Source: DATBGS01 sp036557885 (GTDB taxonomy: Bacteria > Chloroflexota > Ktedonobacteria > Ktedonobacterales > DATBGS01). From it: a DNA stretch of 64,000 nt. The stretch covers positions 1 to 64,000 of the forward strand of contig DATBGS010000047.1 of NCBI GenBank assembly GCA_036557885.1, given 5' to 3'. The notes beneath the pieces are model-generated. The model was not told the DNA's origin, did not search any database, and saw only the letters and a list, made by a program, of their open reading frames with translations. Positions 52,463 through 61,694 of the stretch are shown piece after piece; the stretch's first letter is position 1; each line of letters begins with the position of its first letter. The translations under genes and the position numbers were made by a program.

Positions 52463-52488
52463 AGCCGCGCCCGCTCGTGGGCGCGGCT
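52463..52488 (+). terminator. Hairpin after hemH
   Basis: AGCCGCGCCC (52463-52472) with GGGCGCGGCT (52479-52488), a 10-bp stem and 6-base loop just after the stop. GTGCTACAA shortly after recalls the tail of the REP-like repeat. Confidence 0.5.
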
Positions 52489-52574
52489 TGCAGGCGCGTG
52501 CTACAATGGCCCTGATACATCGGCCCGTTGAAGCAGCAGCACGCCTGCTCGTTCCAGCCAGAGGAGGAATTGCC

Positions 52575-52853
52575 ATGTCGCGCACCATCACACGCTTCAA
52601 AGTCAAAGACTTCGACACCTTCAAGCACGCCTTTGCGCAAGGCGTCGCCCTGCGCCAGGCACACGGCGGGCAGGGCGCCCAACTCTTCCACAACAGCAGC
52701 GACCCGCACGATGTCCTCCTCATCATCGAGTGGACCAATCTGGAGCAAGCGCGCGCGTTCCTTGGCTCCGGCGAACTCCGCCAGCGGCAACAGGAAGCGG
52801 GCGTCCTTGGCCCGCCCGAACTCTACGATGAGGTCGAATCCTACCCCGCATAG
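52575..52853 (+). CDS. Small monooxygenase-like (ferredoxin-fold) protein
   Basis: A 92-residue protein with the pattern of dimeric alpha-beta barrel proteins of the antibiotic biosynthesis monooxygenase type: FKVKDFDTFKHAFAQGV, GAQLFHNSSDPHDVLLIIEW, and NLEQARAFLGSGELRQRQQEAG. Such proteins may act without cofactors or bind heme; no function is claimed. GAGGAGG precedes the ATG at 52575; the frame extends upstream without support. Confidence 0.75.
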   Translation: MSRTITRFKVKDFDTFKHAFAQGVALRQAHGGQGAQLFHNSSDPHDVLLIIEWTNLEQARAFLGSGELRQRQQEAGVLGPPELYDEVESYPA

Positions 52854-52982
52854 CCGAGGCGCAGCGCCATCGGAGAGGCGGCGCGACGGGGCTGTGATAC
52901 AATAAGAAGCCGTAAGTACATCAGCAACGAAGAGGAAACTGCCCATGATGCAGCTAGGCTGGCGCGACGACTGGTAGGGAGC

Positions 52983-53405
52983 ATGCTGTCATTCCTGCTC
53001 CTGGGAAACCAGTTCGTGAACCTTTCCAACAAATACCAGCCCTATCATGGCTATGGCTCAGCCCATCCCTGGATTTGGTACGGTGGGAGTTTGGGCTATC
53101 CTCCGCGCGTGCGCACCCTCAATGGTTGGCACCATGCCTACAAGCCGCCTTATCACCCAGACCATCAGCACTACCCAAAGGCAATCGTTTCCGCCTGCTG
53201 CCGCTGCGGGCGCACCCACTGCCGGTTCTGCGGTTGCAGGTACAAACCCTGGAAACGCCGGGACAAAGACAGCGAAGGCAGCGTCTCTGAAAAACAACAC
53301 CTGCATCGCGCCTTCCGTCGCCAGAGCAAACGCGCCATTCAGCGCGAACTGGCGGGCGAAGAGATCAGCCACAACTTCCGCGTCTATGGCACCTGGCTGG
53401 ACTGA
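52983..53405 (+). CDS. Cys/His-rich protein of unknown function
   Basis: A 140-residue protein. The N-terminal half is rich in Tyr, His and Pro (NKYQPYHGYGSAHPWIWYGG), the middle has a likely zinc site SACCRCGRTHCRFCGCRY, and the C terminus is basic, ending FRVYGTWLD. AGGGAGC lies very close to the ATG. Just upstream a 10-codon frame (ATG at 52945, preceded by GAGGAAA) ends in TAG at the same place, so it could be a coupled leader. I do not recognise the family. Confidence 0.5.
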   Translation: MLSFLLLGNQFVNLSNKYQPYHGYGSAHPWIWYGGSLGYPPRVRTLNGWHHAYKPPYHPDHQHYPKAIVSACCRCGRTHCRFCGCRYKPWKRRDKDSEGSVSEKQHLHRAFRRQSKRAIQRELAGEEISHNFRVYGTWLD

Positions 53406-53461
53406 CGACGGACATCGCTGCCGGGCGGCGTTGGCAGGTCAGGGCGCGTAGTGGCCTCTCA

Positions 53462-53671
53462 TCACTCCTCGCCCTTGCTCCTCCCATAACGCCGCTCGCT
53501 CAGCAGCAGCATACCCGTCGTGCCCGCAAAAAACAGTCCAATGCCCAGCGATGCTACCGCATACCAAATGTAATCCAATCCGTAAAACAAAATCCAGATG
53601 CCCATCAGAATGAACGCAATCCCTACCAGGAACGCGCAGCCCTTCTCAGTCCCTCTGCCTCGGTAGCGCAT
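53462..53671 (-). CDS. Small two-helix membrane protein
   Basis: A 69-residue protein from the ATG at 53671. Basic start (MRYRGRGTEKG), two helices (CAFLVGIAFILMGIWILFYG and VASLGIGLFFAGTTGMLLL) and a basic end. A longer frame reaches 53737, and AAGGGG lies 15 bases upstream of the chosen ATG, so the start is uncertain. Function unknown. Confidence 0.55.
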   Translation of the reverse strand: MRYRGRGTEKGCAFLVGIAFILMGIWILFYGLDYIWYAVASLGIGLFFAGTTGMLLLSERRYGRSKGEE

Positions 53672-53825
53672 ACGCCTGCTTATAACCCCTTTCCCTGCTG
53701 AAATAGCTGAGGCCAAGCATACAGCATCAGAGCGCAAGAAACAAGAGTATGATTGCCAGCATTAACCAGGGCAGAGCATGATATACTGGCGACAAGAGAG
53801 CTTAGCGAGAAGGAGCACCCACCCC

Positions 53826-54830
53826 ATGCGCGTCCTCATCATCGGCGGCACCCGCTTTGTCGGCTATCAACTCGTCTGGCGTCTGCTCGCGGGCGGCCAC
53901 CAGATCACCCTGCTCAATCGCGGCCAGCAGCCCGACCCCTTTGGCGAGCGCGTGGGCCGCCTCATCGCAGACCGCACCACACCCGACTTTGAGCGCGTCC
54001 TGGCCGACCTCACCTATGATGCCGCCGTTGACTTTGCCGCCTATACTGGCGACGACGCGCGCCGCTCCGTCGCCAAACTCGCGCATGGGCGCGTCGGCCA
54101 CTATCTCTATATCAGCACCGGCCAGGTCTATCTCGTCCGCGAAGGCTGCCCCCAACCATCCAAAGAAAGCGACTACGACGGCCCCGTCATGCCAGAACCA
54201 GCCGACCCCCAAGACCTGAACGACTGGCGCTATGGCATCGGCAAGCGCGACGGCGAAGACATGCTAGAGAGTGTCTGGGAACTCGCCCGCTTCCCCGCCA
54301 CGCGCCTGCGCCTGCCAATCGTCAACGGCGAGCGCGACTTCTCGCGCCGCCTCGAAAGCTACCTCTGGCGCGTGCTGGATGGCGGGCCAGTGCTGCTGCC
54401 CGATGGCGGGGCCAACATCCTGCGCCACGTCTACAGCGGCAGCGTCGTCACTGCCATTGCTGCCATGCTCGGCCAGCCCGCCACCTTCGGCCAGGCATAC
54501 AACCTCGCCCAGGACGAAACGCCCACCCTGGCCGAACTTGTCGCCCTGCTCGCAGACCTGCTGGGAGCGCCCACACGCACCGTCTCCGTCAAGAGCGCCG
54601 CGCTTGCTGCCAACGGCCTCACGCCCAAAGCTATCTCGCCCCTCAGTGGCCGCTGGATGTCTTACCTGGACCCGGCCAAAGCCAAAGCCGAACTCGGCTT
54701 CCAGCATGAACCGCTGCGCAGCTATCTCGGCAAAATCGTCAGCAGCTTCCTCAACCACCCACCCACCTCGCCGCCCGATAACTATGCCAACCGCCAGGCG
54801 GAACTGGCCCTGGCCGCCAATCTGCCCTGA
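53826..54830 (+). CDS. NAD-dependent epimerase/dehydratase family protein
   Basis: A 334-residue extended-SDR protein. It begins MRVLIIGGTRFVGYQLVWRL with the GxxxxGxG-like nucleotide motif, has YLYISTGQVY (Ser/Thr and Tyr of the active site) and YGIGKRDGEDML where YxxxK would be (Tyr-x-x-x-Lys), and NLAQDETPTLAELVALLADLLG. Sugar-nucleotide epimerases and CSP41-like proteins have this form; substrate unknown. AGAAGGAG lies upstream of the ATG at 53826. Confidence 0.85.
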   Translation: MRVLIIGGTRFVGYQLVWRLLAGGHQITLLNRGQQPDPFGERVGRLIADRTTPDFERVLADLTYDAAVDFAAYTGDDARRSVAKLAHGRVGHYLYISTGQVYLVREGCPQPSKESDYDGPVMPEPADPQDLNDWRYGIGKRDGEDMLESVWELARFPATRLRLPIVNGERDFSRRLESYLWRVLDGGPVLLPDGGANILRHVYSGSVVTAIAAMLGQPATFGQAYNLAQDETPTLAELVALLADLLGAPTRTVSVKSAALAANGLTPKAISPLSGRWMSYLDPAKAKAELGFQHEPLRSYLGKIVSSFLNHPPTSPPDNYANRQAELALAANLP

Positions 54831-54839
54831 ACCAGCCGC

Positions 54840-54868
54840 TTGACACACAGCGCAGCCTCTGCTATCCT
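54840..54868 (+). promoter_or_regulatory. Promoter of the free WD40 gene
   Basis: TTGACA (54840-54845), 17 bp, TATCCT (54863-54868); start expected near 54875, about 40 bases ahead of the ATG. Confidence 0.6.
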
Positions 54869-54915
54869 GCTTTTGGACAATACTGGCAGCCACCCCGCAG
54901 AAAGAGGAACATCTG

Positions 54916-55812
54916 ATGGCACAACCCCACGTTGGCGCACTCATCTCCACCATCACAGGCCATACCGCAGACATCTGGTCGGTGGCCTGGTCCCCCGACG
55001 AGCGCCACCTGGCCTCCGCCGCCTGGGATAACTCCGCGCGCATCTGGAACCCTGCCAGCGGCCAACAACTCGCGCACATGAAGGGCGATTTCAATACCGT
55101 GAATGCCGTCGCCTGGTCCCCCAATGGCCGCCTCATCGCCGTAGGCAGCTTTGGCACGCACCTCTGGGACGTTGCCACCGGCCAACGACTCGCGCACCTG
55201 GAGTCAAACCACGACGTGTATGCCCTGTCCTGGTCCCCCGATGGGCATTTCCTCGCCTCTGGCGGCTACAATGGATTGGTGCACATCTGGGAGGTCGCCA
55301 GCCACCGGCTCGCCGCTACCTTCACCGGCCACATTGACGACGTGCGCGGCGTCGCCTGGTCCCCACAGGGCCGCGTGCTCGCCACCGCCAGCGAAGACAA
55401 AACAATACGCCTCTGGGATGTCCTCAGCGGAGCGCCGATTGGTGTCTTCTCGAAAGATATACCCGACGCCCGCTCGGTAGCCTGGTCCCCCGATGGCCTG
55501 CACCTCGCCATTTCCGGCATCGAAGACGTGGTGCGTATCTGGGATGCCAACAAAGGCATAGAGCACCACCACCTCAAAGGCCACGAGAGCATCATCTGGT
55601 CGGTAGCCTGGTCGCCTGATGGCCGCCATATCGCCACCGCCAGCGAAGACAAGACCGTGCGCATCTGGGACGCCCAGAAGCATAAGCACCTTGCCACCTT
55701 CAAGGGACACATCGCTTCCGTCCACACTGTCGCCTGGTCCCCCGATGGCCGCATGGTGGCCTCCGGCAGCAAAGACCGCACGGCGCGCGTCTGGTGGGCA
55801 GTCGAGAAGTAG
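54916..55812 (+). CDS. WD40 repeat protein (single seven-bladed propeller)
   Basis: A 298-residue protein made entirely of seven WD40 repeats, each with VAWSPDGRxxA-type strands and an ARIWN/VRIWD end. There is no kinase domain, signal peptide or membrane segment. The blades resemble those of the kinase at 32255, so it may be a detached sensor or scaffold from the same family. GAGGAACATCTG precedes the ATG and it has its own promoter. Confidence 0.9.
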   Translation: MAQPHVGALISTITGHTADIWSVAWSPDERHLASAAWDNSARIWNPASGQQLAHMKGDFNTVNAVAWSPNGRLIAVGSFGTHLWDVATGQRLAHLESNHDVYALSWSPDGHFLASGGYNGLVHIWEVASHRLAATFTGHIDDVRGVAWSPQGRVLATASEDKTIRLWDVLSGAPIGVFSKDIPDARSVAWSPDGLHLAISGIEDVVRIWDANKGIEHHHLKGHESIIWSVAWSPDGRHIATASEDKTVRIWDAQKHKHLATFKGHIASVHTVAWSPDGRMVASGSKDRTARVWWAVEK

Positions 55813-55833
55813 ACAGAGACGCCTGGGCCGCGT

Positions 55834-56121
55834 TTACCCGCCAGCAGGCGGCGGCTCGCCCATTGCCAGCGCCGCCGCCTCTGCTGAAGTCCGCACCGGC
55901 ACCACCTCAAAGTCGGCCAGGTCCGCCCACTGTGCAATCCACTCGTCAAACAGGCGTGGATCATCGCATTCCATCACCTGAAAGCAGCGATCATAGTTTG
56001 TCTCCACCCAACTCGCCACATAGCGCAGGCCATCCGGCAGCATGCGCCCCTGCTCCCGAAAGCGCCGATAAATCGGCAGCGCGTCGCGGTTCTTAAAGCG
56101 CTCTATCACCATATACAGCAT
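55834..56121 (-). CDS. DUF3303 family protein
   Basis: A 95-residue protein with the DUF3303 pattern: MLYMVIERFKN, LPDGLRYVASWVE, DRCFQVMECDD, LFDEWIAQWADLADFEVVPV and TSAEA. A small ferredoxin-like fold is likely; function unknown. GAGG is well placed before the ATG. The flavin monooxygenase lies upstream on the same strand, 27 bases away, suggesting an operon. Confidence 0.85.
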   Translation of the reverse strand: MLYMVIERFKNRDALPIYRRFREQGRMLPDGLRYVASWVETNYDRCFQVMECDDPRLFDEWIAQWADLADFEVVPVRTSAEAAALAMGEPPPAGG

Positions 56122-56148
56122 TGTCTTACCTCGTTTGCCTGGTTCTGT

Positions 56149-57471
56149 TCATCCCAACTGCGCCAGCACCTTCTGCATCTTGTGCCGATAGCTAAAGTGC
56201 TCCACCTCCACATAGTGGCGCGTAGACTCCTTGTACTGCACGCCGCCGCCGTAGTTCTCCTGCCCGCGCTTCTTCAACTCGCGCAGCCGCGCCGCCTTTG
56301 CCGGGTCGCGCTTCAGCGCCACCAGATAGCGCGCCACTATCTGCGCCTGGATGTCCTCCAGCCCCCACTGCCCGCTGTCCGGCTGAATCAGCCCCACCAC
56401 AAACAAATTATCGTATTCCGGGTGAAACACATTCAGATACAGGCTGGGGTGGTTGTTCTTCCAATTCAGCAGCGCCGTCTCCATAAATGGAAAGACAATC
56501 TTGAAGCCCGTCGCGTAGATAATCACGTCAATTGGCTCCTCGCTGCCATCCGCAAACAGCACGCGCTCCCCGCGTAGCTCCTGCACATCCGGCCTGGGCG
56601 TAATATCACCATGTCCCACGTAATAGAGCATCTGCGAATTCACAATCGGGTGCGTCTCAAACAGCTTGTGGTCAGGTTTCGGCAGCCCAAACTTCTGCGG
56701 CGTGCCCGCCACCATGCGCAGCAGGAACGTATTTACCGCCCGCCGCACCGAAAGCGGCACGCGCAGCTTCAGCGACAGTTCGCCCACCTGATCGGCAGGC
56801 TTCCCAAACAGATACTTGGGCACGTAATAATAGCCGCGCCGCACGCTGTGGAACGTCCTGGCCGCGTTTTGCGCCGCCTCCACCGCAATATCGCAGCCCG
56901 AATTGCCCGCGCCCACCACCAGCACGCGCTTCTCGCGCAGCACATCCGCCGTCTTATACTCACACGAATGCAGCACCTTGCCCGTAAACGTCCCTGGATA
57001 TTCGGGGAACTTCGGGTGCCAATTATGCCCATTGGCGATGATCACCCCGGCATAGCGCCGCGTTTCGCCAATCTGCGCTCCTGTTTGAGGGTTGCCAAGC
57101 GTCACGAGCCAGCCGCCCTCATCCGGCTCCACGCGCGTCACCTCCGTATTGAACTGGATGTCCTTTTCCAGATCAAAATGGCGCACATACTCCTTGAAAT
57201 ACGCCAGCACCTGCGCGTGGCTGGGGTAATCCGGGTACTCGCTCGGCATGGGGAAATCGGTGTATTCCGTCAGCGGCCTGGACGAAATCAGATGAATCGA
57301 GCGATACACACTGCTGTGCGACTTGCCGTAATACCAGTTGCCGCCGATGTCATCCTCGCGCTCAAAGACATCGTAGGCAATGCCCACCTGCTTCAGATTC
57401 TTCGCGGCAGTAATGCCCGACGACCCCGCGCCAATGATGCAGTATTTGCTCGTGCAATCCAGAACAGCCAT
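56149..57471 (-). CDS. Flavin-containing monooxygenase
   Basis: A 440-residue protein. FAD-binding motif IIGAGSSGITAA (~11-22) followed by VFEREDDIGGNWYYG; a second Rossmann motif for NADPH, VVGAGNSGCDIAVEAA. The FMO signature region appears as YPGTFTGKVLHSCEYK, close to FxGxxxHxxxY/F, and IYATGFKIVFPF matches the later ATG motif. It should oxygenate a soft nucleophile or act as a Baeyer-Villiger enzyme using NADPH and oxygen. AGGAGG precedes the ATG at 57471; the longer frame is unsupported. Confidence 0.9.
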   Translation of the reverse strand: MAVLDCTSKYCIIGAGSSGITAAKNLKQVGIAYDVFEREDDIGGNWYYGKSHSSVYRSIHLISSRPLTEYTDFPMPSEYPDYPSHAQVLAYFKEYVRHFDLEKDIQFNTEVTRVEPDEGGWLVTLGNPQTGAQIGETRRYAGVIIANGHNWHPKFPEYPGTFTGKVLHSCEYKTADVLREKRVLVVGAGNSGCDIAVEAAQNAARTFHSVRRGYYYVPKYLFGKPADQVGELSLKLRVPLSVRRAVNTFLLRMVAGTPQKFGLPKPDHKLFETHPIVNSQMLYYVGHGDITPRPDVQELRGERVLFADGSEEPIDVIIYATGFKIVFPFMETALLNWKNNHPSLYLNVFHPEYDNLFVVGLIQPDSGQWGLEDIQAQIVARYLVALKRDPAKAARLRELKKRGQENYGGGVQYKESTRHYVEVEHFSYRHKMQKVLAQLG

Positions 57472-57687
57472 GCTGTCATACCTCCTGTAGTGCTGCTCGC
57501 GGCCTCTTGCTGCATAGCATAGCAGATTGCCAATTCTTGTCACAACCGGGAGACGCAGGCAAAGCTCGCGAGGATGAATCGGCACCTGAGCAGGCGTAAA
57601 TTTAGCAAAGGATTCGGCCAGCATCGGCCAGAGGAAAGGGTGCTATCTTGGAGCGCCAGCCTTTTGCGCTGGCATTCCCGCGTGTGG

Positions 57688-58509
57688 TTACGCCTGCGCA
57701 CCCTTCTGCTGCACATGTGTCCACGCATGCAATTGGGCTGCGCCGAGCCGATAGCCGATCTGGGTAATCTGCTCGCCCTCCACATGAAAGACAATGCTTC
57801 CCACAAGTGGCTGGCGGCCACCCCCCAAAGCGGGGGCACTGTCGGGCGTTGCTATCGTCGCGTGATAGCGCACGGCAATGCCATCGGGGCGCCCATAAAA
57901 GCGGTAAGATTCGTAGCGGAAGTCGGGCGCCACCATCTGGTTGTAGTTAAGCTGATCGCGCACACCATCCCTGCCGATGATCGCTTTTTGGCGGTCAAAG
58001 AGGCTGTTGGGCGAGGGATAATAGCGTACATCATCGCTGCACAGCGCCACGCAGGTCTGCCAGTCGCGGGCATCAATCGCCTCGCAATAGCGCCGCACCA
58101 CCTCCGCCTGGCGTTCCTGCTCCGGGGTCAGAGGCCGCGCCACGCTCTCCGCCACCAGCGTCAGCAGATCATCCAACTCAAATGGTTTACTCACCAGACA
58201 CGCAAAACCTTTGGCCTTGACCGCTTCTTCGCTCAGTTTCCAGCCCGTCACCAACCCAACTGGCGTTGGCTGCACCTGCATCCGCAAATGCTCAACACCC
58301 TGGAGCGGATCTTCCGCCTTCCACCCAATCACATCAGAAAGAATCAGATCAAAGACCTGCGCGTTCACCTCGGCCAATGCCGCATCCAGCGAAGACACCG
58401 CCGTAACTGCATACCCTTCTTCGCTCAGCACATCCTGAAGCACCGCCAGCAATTCTTCATCATCCTCCACCAGGAGGAGACGTGGGGACAGCGTGGCCGA
58501 AATCGCCAT
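57688..58509 (-). CDS. Receiver domain fused to a SnoaL-like domain
   Basis: A 273-residue protein. Residues ~9-122 are a receiver domain: LLLVEDDEELL, Asp59 in LILSDVIGW, Thr in VGLVTGWKLS and Lys108 in VSKPFELDDLL. Residues ~136-273 are a SnoaL/NTF2-like domain: VRRYCEAIDARDWQTCVALCSDDVRY (two segments), FDRQKAIIGRDGVRDQL, and IVFHVEGEQITQIGYRLG. A response regulator with this output is unusual; no DNA-binding part exists. AGGAAGAGG precedes the ATG at 58509, and a promoter lies at 58559-58587. No kinase gene is adjacent. Confidence 0.85.
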   Translation of the reverse strand: MAISATLSPRLLLVEDDEELLAVLQDVLSEEGYAVTAVSSLDAALAEVNAQVFDLILSDVIGWKAEDPLQGVEHLRMQVQPTPVGLVTGWKLSEEAVKAKGFACLVSKPFELDDLLTLVAESVARPLTPEQERQAEVVRRYCEAIDARDWQTCVALCSDDVRYYPSPNSLFDRQKAIIGRDGVRDQLNYNQMVAPDFRYESYRFYGRPDGIAVRYHATIATPDSAPALGGGRQPLVGSIVFHVEGEQITQIGYRLGAAQLHAWTHVQQKGAQA

Positions 58510-58558
58510 CGGAACACCTCTTCCTCTCAAAAACCAGAGAGCGCCATCTGGTTTGCCC

Positions 58559-58587
58559 AGTATACTCTGAGCAGCCCGATTCTGCAA
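58559..58587 (-). promoter_or_regulatory. Promoter of the receiver-SnoaL gene
   Basis: On the minus strand TTGCAG (58587-58582), 17 bp, TATACT (58564-58559). The rest of the 372-base gap up to 58881 contains nothing else clear apart from the lipoprotein leader. Confidence 0.55.
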
Positions 58588-58881
58588 GATTTGTGCGCGA
58601 TTGCCAAATTAGGTGACGAGCACCGCCCCTGGCTGGGTGACGGCGGCCTGGCGCAGATCGCCCTCTGAGCGCAAGCCACGCCTGGTGGCCTGAACTCAGG
58701 CCACACCTGTGACCTGGTTCACAGCCAGAGTGTGAAGCGGGCAATGCTAAACAGGCTGCTCTCACGCATCTAATAAGTGAAGGCAAAAGTTATTCACTTG
58801 CCTTGATCTTATTCTTGGTACTCTCTTCTCCCCCATGAGAAGCGAGAAGCATAACCCCATTTCGGGGAGAAGGAAACAACC

Positions 58882-60213
58882 ATGCAGAAACGTCTCGCAC
58901 AACTCATCCTCCTGCTCAGCCTCGTTCTGCTGGCCGCGTGCAGCCCGGCCAGCCAGGGAGGGCCAGCCCTTGTGACCGCCCCCGCCACCACCGCCACGCA
59001 GACATCTGGTCCCGTCAACGTCTACGTTGGCACGATTGGCGACGCCAGCGATGATGGCGCCGTGATTGCGCTCTCTGGCACCACCGGCCAGCCGCTCTGG
59101 AACCACAACACCGGCCACGTCGCCAGCTCCAGCCCCGTACTCGATCACGGCGTCGCCTATGTCGGCACGGATACCAGCCTCATTGCCCTCTCCATGCAAG
59201 ATGGCAAACAGCTCTGGAGCTACGCCACCCCCAACACAGCCAACGTACTCGGCGTAGAGAATGGCCTGGTCTTCGGCATGACCAATCAGGATAACCCCGC
59301 CATCTACGCCCTCGACGCCAGCACAGGCAAAGCCCGCTGGACCTACGCAACCTCGGACACAGTGGAACAGGCGTTTCTGGCCGATGGCGTTATCTACGCC
59401 AGCATCTCCAAGCCCAACTGCCACTGCTCCCACGCACCCACCACCCTGCTCGCCCTGAACGCCAGTGATGGCTCCACTAAGTGGCAAACGTCCCCGTATT
59501 CCGACTACTTCACCATCAGGCAGGTTGCCAATGGCCTGCTGTATGGCTCGCATGCCACCGCCGAAGGGCCAAGCAACGACCTCCAGGTGCGCCGCGCCAG
59601 CGATGGCAGCGTAGTCTGGCAGTTCCCCAAAGACTCGAACACCGACCTCAGCCTGATCGCCATTGACGGCACTTCGCTCTACGTGCTCACCAACGACCTG
59701 AGCAACTTCCCTGATCCAGGCAATAGCACCGTCTACGCGCTCAACGCGACCACCGGCGCCACCCTCTGGCAGACGCCCATCAACAAAACGGCGTTCTTTA
59801 CCGGCACACTCATCAATCAGGTGATTTACCTGGGCGCCAATGATGACTCGTCGCTCACCGCCCTCAGAGCCACCGATGGCAAGCTGCTCTGGCAGACGGC
59901 AATGGACACGCCCAACGGCCCCACTGACAAGATTGTCTCCGCCGCCGCCGTGATAGATGGCACCGTCTATCTCTCCACAGCCACCGGTTTTGCCGCGCTC
60001 AAGGAGAGCGATGGTTCGATAGTGTGGAAAGCGCCTGTCGCTGGCTTTGCCTACATCCTCGCCGTCCAGAATGGCATCGTCTACTGCGCCTCCAGCGCAA
60101 CAGACACCAACCCCGCCGGGCAAAATGCCATCATCGCGCTCAAGGCCAGCGATGGCTCGTCCCTCTGGAGCTATCAGGTGCCAGCGATCTTTTCTACGCC
60201 AGTCGTCGGCTAA
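58882..60213 (+). CDS. PQQ-like beta-propeller lipoprotein, copy 1
   Basis: A 443-residue lipoprotein. Signal peptide MQKRLAQLILLLSLVLLAAC with lipobox LAAC and Cys20 as the lipidated residue. A Ser/Thr/Ala linker leads to PQQ/pyrrolo-quinoline-quinone-like repeats, each with YVGTD and LxALDASTGKxRW-type strands (~50-443), enough for about seven or eight blades. It should sit on the outer face of the membrane; PQQ-binding residues for dehydrogenase activity are not evident, so it is probably a binding or scaffolding propeller. GAGAAGGAAAC precedes the ATG. Confidence 0.88.
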   Translation: MQKRLAQLILLLSLVLLAACSPASQGGPALVTAPATTATQTSGPVNVYVGTIGDASDDGAVIALSGTTGQPLWNHNTGHVASSSPVLDHGVAYVGTDTSLIALSMQDGKQLWSYATPNTANVLGVENGLVFGMTNQDNPAIYALDASTGKARWTYATSDTVEQAFLADGVIYASISKPNCHCSHAPTTLLALNASDGSTKWQTSPYSDYFTIRQVANGLLYGSHATAEGPSNDLQVRRASDGSVVWQFPKDSNTDLSLIAIDGTSLYVLTNDLSNFPDPGNSTVYALNATTGATLWQTPINKTAFFTGTLINQVIYLGANDDSSLTALRATDGKLLWQTAMDTPNGPTDKIVSAAAVIDGTVYLSTATGFAALKESDGSIVWKAPVAGFAYILAVQNGIVYCASSATDTNPAGQNAIIALKASDGSSLWSYQVPAIFSTPVVG

Positions 60214-60318
60214 TTGTTCTATCAGGGTGGCAGGTACGCGCCTGCCACCCTGTGCCCCAGAGGGCTTCTCATCTCACGAGAAAAGCGCGCTCCCCCATTT
60301 AGGGAGAAGGTATCAACA

Positions 60319-61677
60319 ATGCAGAAATCGTTCGCGCTTCTACTCATCTTCTTGAGTGTCTTGCTCCTGGCCGCCTGCGGACCGGCCAGCACTAGCACTC
60401 ATTCGGCCTCCACATCGCCCACCGCAGCCAGCGCAACATCCCCTGCTGCCACAGCGACTGCGGGGACGCCCGCTCAGGTAAACGTCTACTTCAGCACCAG
60501 CGATTACACCTCCACACAGAACAGCGTCATCGCCCTGAACGGCGAGAGTGGCAAGCTCTTGTGGAGCTACCCCACAGGTGGCACTTCCGGTCAATCTCCG
60601 GTGCTGGATCACGGCGTCGTCTATGCTGGCTCCGACAAGAGCCTCGCCGCACTTTCGGCGCAAGATGGCAAGCTGCTCTGGAGCTATGCGGCCTCTGGCC
60701 CGCCCAGCGTGCTGGGCATCGTCAATGGCGTACTGTATGGGGACACCTTTGCCAGGGTCAAGGGCACGGCGTCTTCTGTTTTTGCCCTCAATGCCAGCGA
60801 TGGCTCGGTGCGCTGGAGCTACAAGACCCAGGATGTCTTCTTGAGCCGCCTTCTGGCGGATGGCGTGATCTATGAAGGCATTACTACTCACGATTGCCAG
60901 TGCTCCACACCACATACCTATGTGCTGGCGCTCAACACCAGCGATGGCTCCGTCAAGTGGCAGACACCCCAGGACATTGACAACTTTACGCCAGAGTGGA
61001 CAGCCAACGGGCTGCTCTACGGGGAAGACAGTCTCCCTGATGGTGGGGTTGTCAATATTCTCACGCGCCATGTCAGCGATGGCAGCATCGCCTGGCAGTA
61101 CCCTGGCAAACACCAGATTGCCCCGATGATTGGGCACGATAACAACGCCATTTATGCGCTTTTCTCGCCTCCTGGCGGGCTATTCAGCGTCAGGGCGCTC
61201 AACCCCGCAACGGGTAGCGTGCTCTGGCAGACGCCAAACCTCAGCACCACTTACACTTCCACCAGCCTGCTTGATGGGGTGATCTACCTGGGCGCTGCCG
61301 ATGGCTCGTCGCTGCTTGCCTTCGACGCGAGCAGCAGCAAGCAGCTCTGGAAGGTGCAGCTTGGCACGCCCAGCGCCAACACCAACGTACCAGCCCATGT
61401 CTGGGCGGTGGTGGATGGCACCGTCTATCTCAGCGACCCCCAGGGCTTTCTGGCGCTCAACGCAAGCTCCGGCGCAGTGAAGTGGAAGACGCCCAACAAT
61501 GGCTTCCCCTCCATCGTCGCGGTGGAACAAGGCGTGGTGTATGGCATCAACTCCGACCCAAGCGGGAATGCTTCCAGCCAAAATGTTCTCTACGCGCTCA
61601 AGGCCAGCGATGGCTCCGGCTCCATTCTCTGGAGCTATGATGTGACGCAACCCTACACGGCGCCAGTGGTTGGCTAG
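60319..61677 (+). CDS. PQQ-like beta-propeller lipoprotein, copy 2
   Basis: A 452-residue paralogue of the preceding gene. Signal MQKSFALLLIFLSVLLLAAC with Cys20 at the lipobox, then the same order of Ser/Thr linker and propeller repeats, for example LNGESGKLLWSYPTGGTSG and VFALNASDGSVRWSYK. Both copies share the HDCQCS/NCHCSH type cysteine pair and the C-terminal WSYxVxxxxxxPVVG ending. The ATG at 60319 has GGGAGAAGG upstream; the longer frame to 60214 belongs to the duplicated leader. The copies probably arose by tandem duplication. Confidence 0.88.
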   Translation: MQKSFALLLIFLSVLLLAACGPASTSTHSASTSPTAASATSPAATATAGTPAQVNVYFSTSDYTSTQNSVIALNGESGKLLWSYPTGGTSGQSPVLDHGVVYAGSDKSLAALSAQDGKLLWSYAASGPPSVLGIVNGVLYGDTFARVKGTASSVFALNASDGSVRWSYKTQDVFLSRLLADGVIYEGITTHDCQCSTPHTYVLALNTSDGSVKWQTPQDIDNFTPEWTANGLLYGEDSLPDGGVVNILTRHVSDGSIAWQYPGKHQIAPMIGHDNNAIYALFSPPGGLFSVRALNPATGSVLWQTPNLSTTYTSTSLLDGVIYLGAADGSSLLAFDASSSKQLWKVQLGTPSANTNVPAHVWAVVDGTVYLSDPQGFLALNASSGAVKWKTPNNGFPSIVAVEQGVVYGINSDPSGNASSQNVLYALKASDGSGSILWSYDVTQPYTAPVVG

Positions 61678-61694
61678 TCAAAGGGCGCGCAAGA

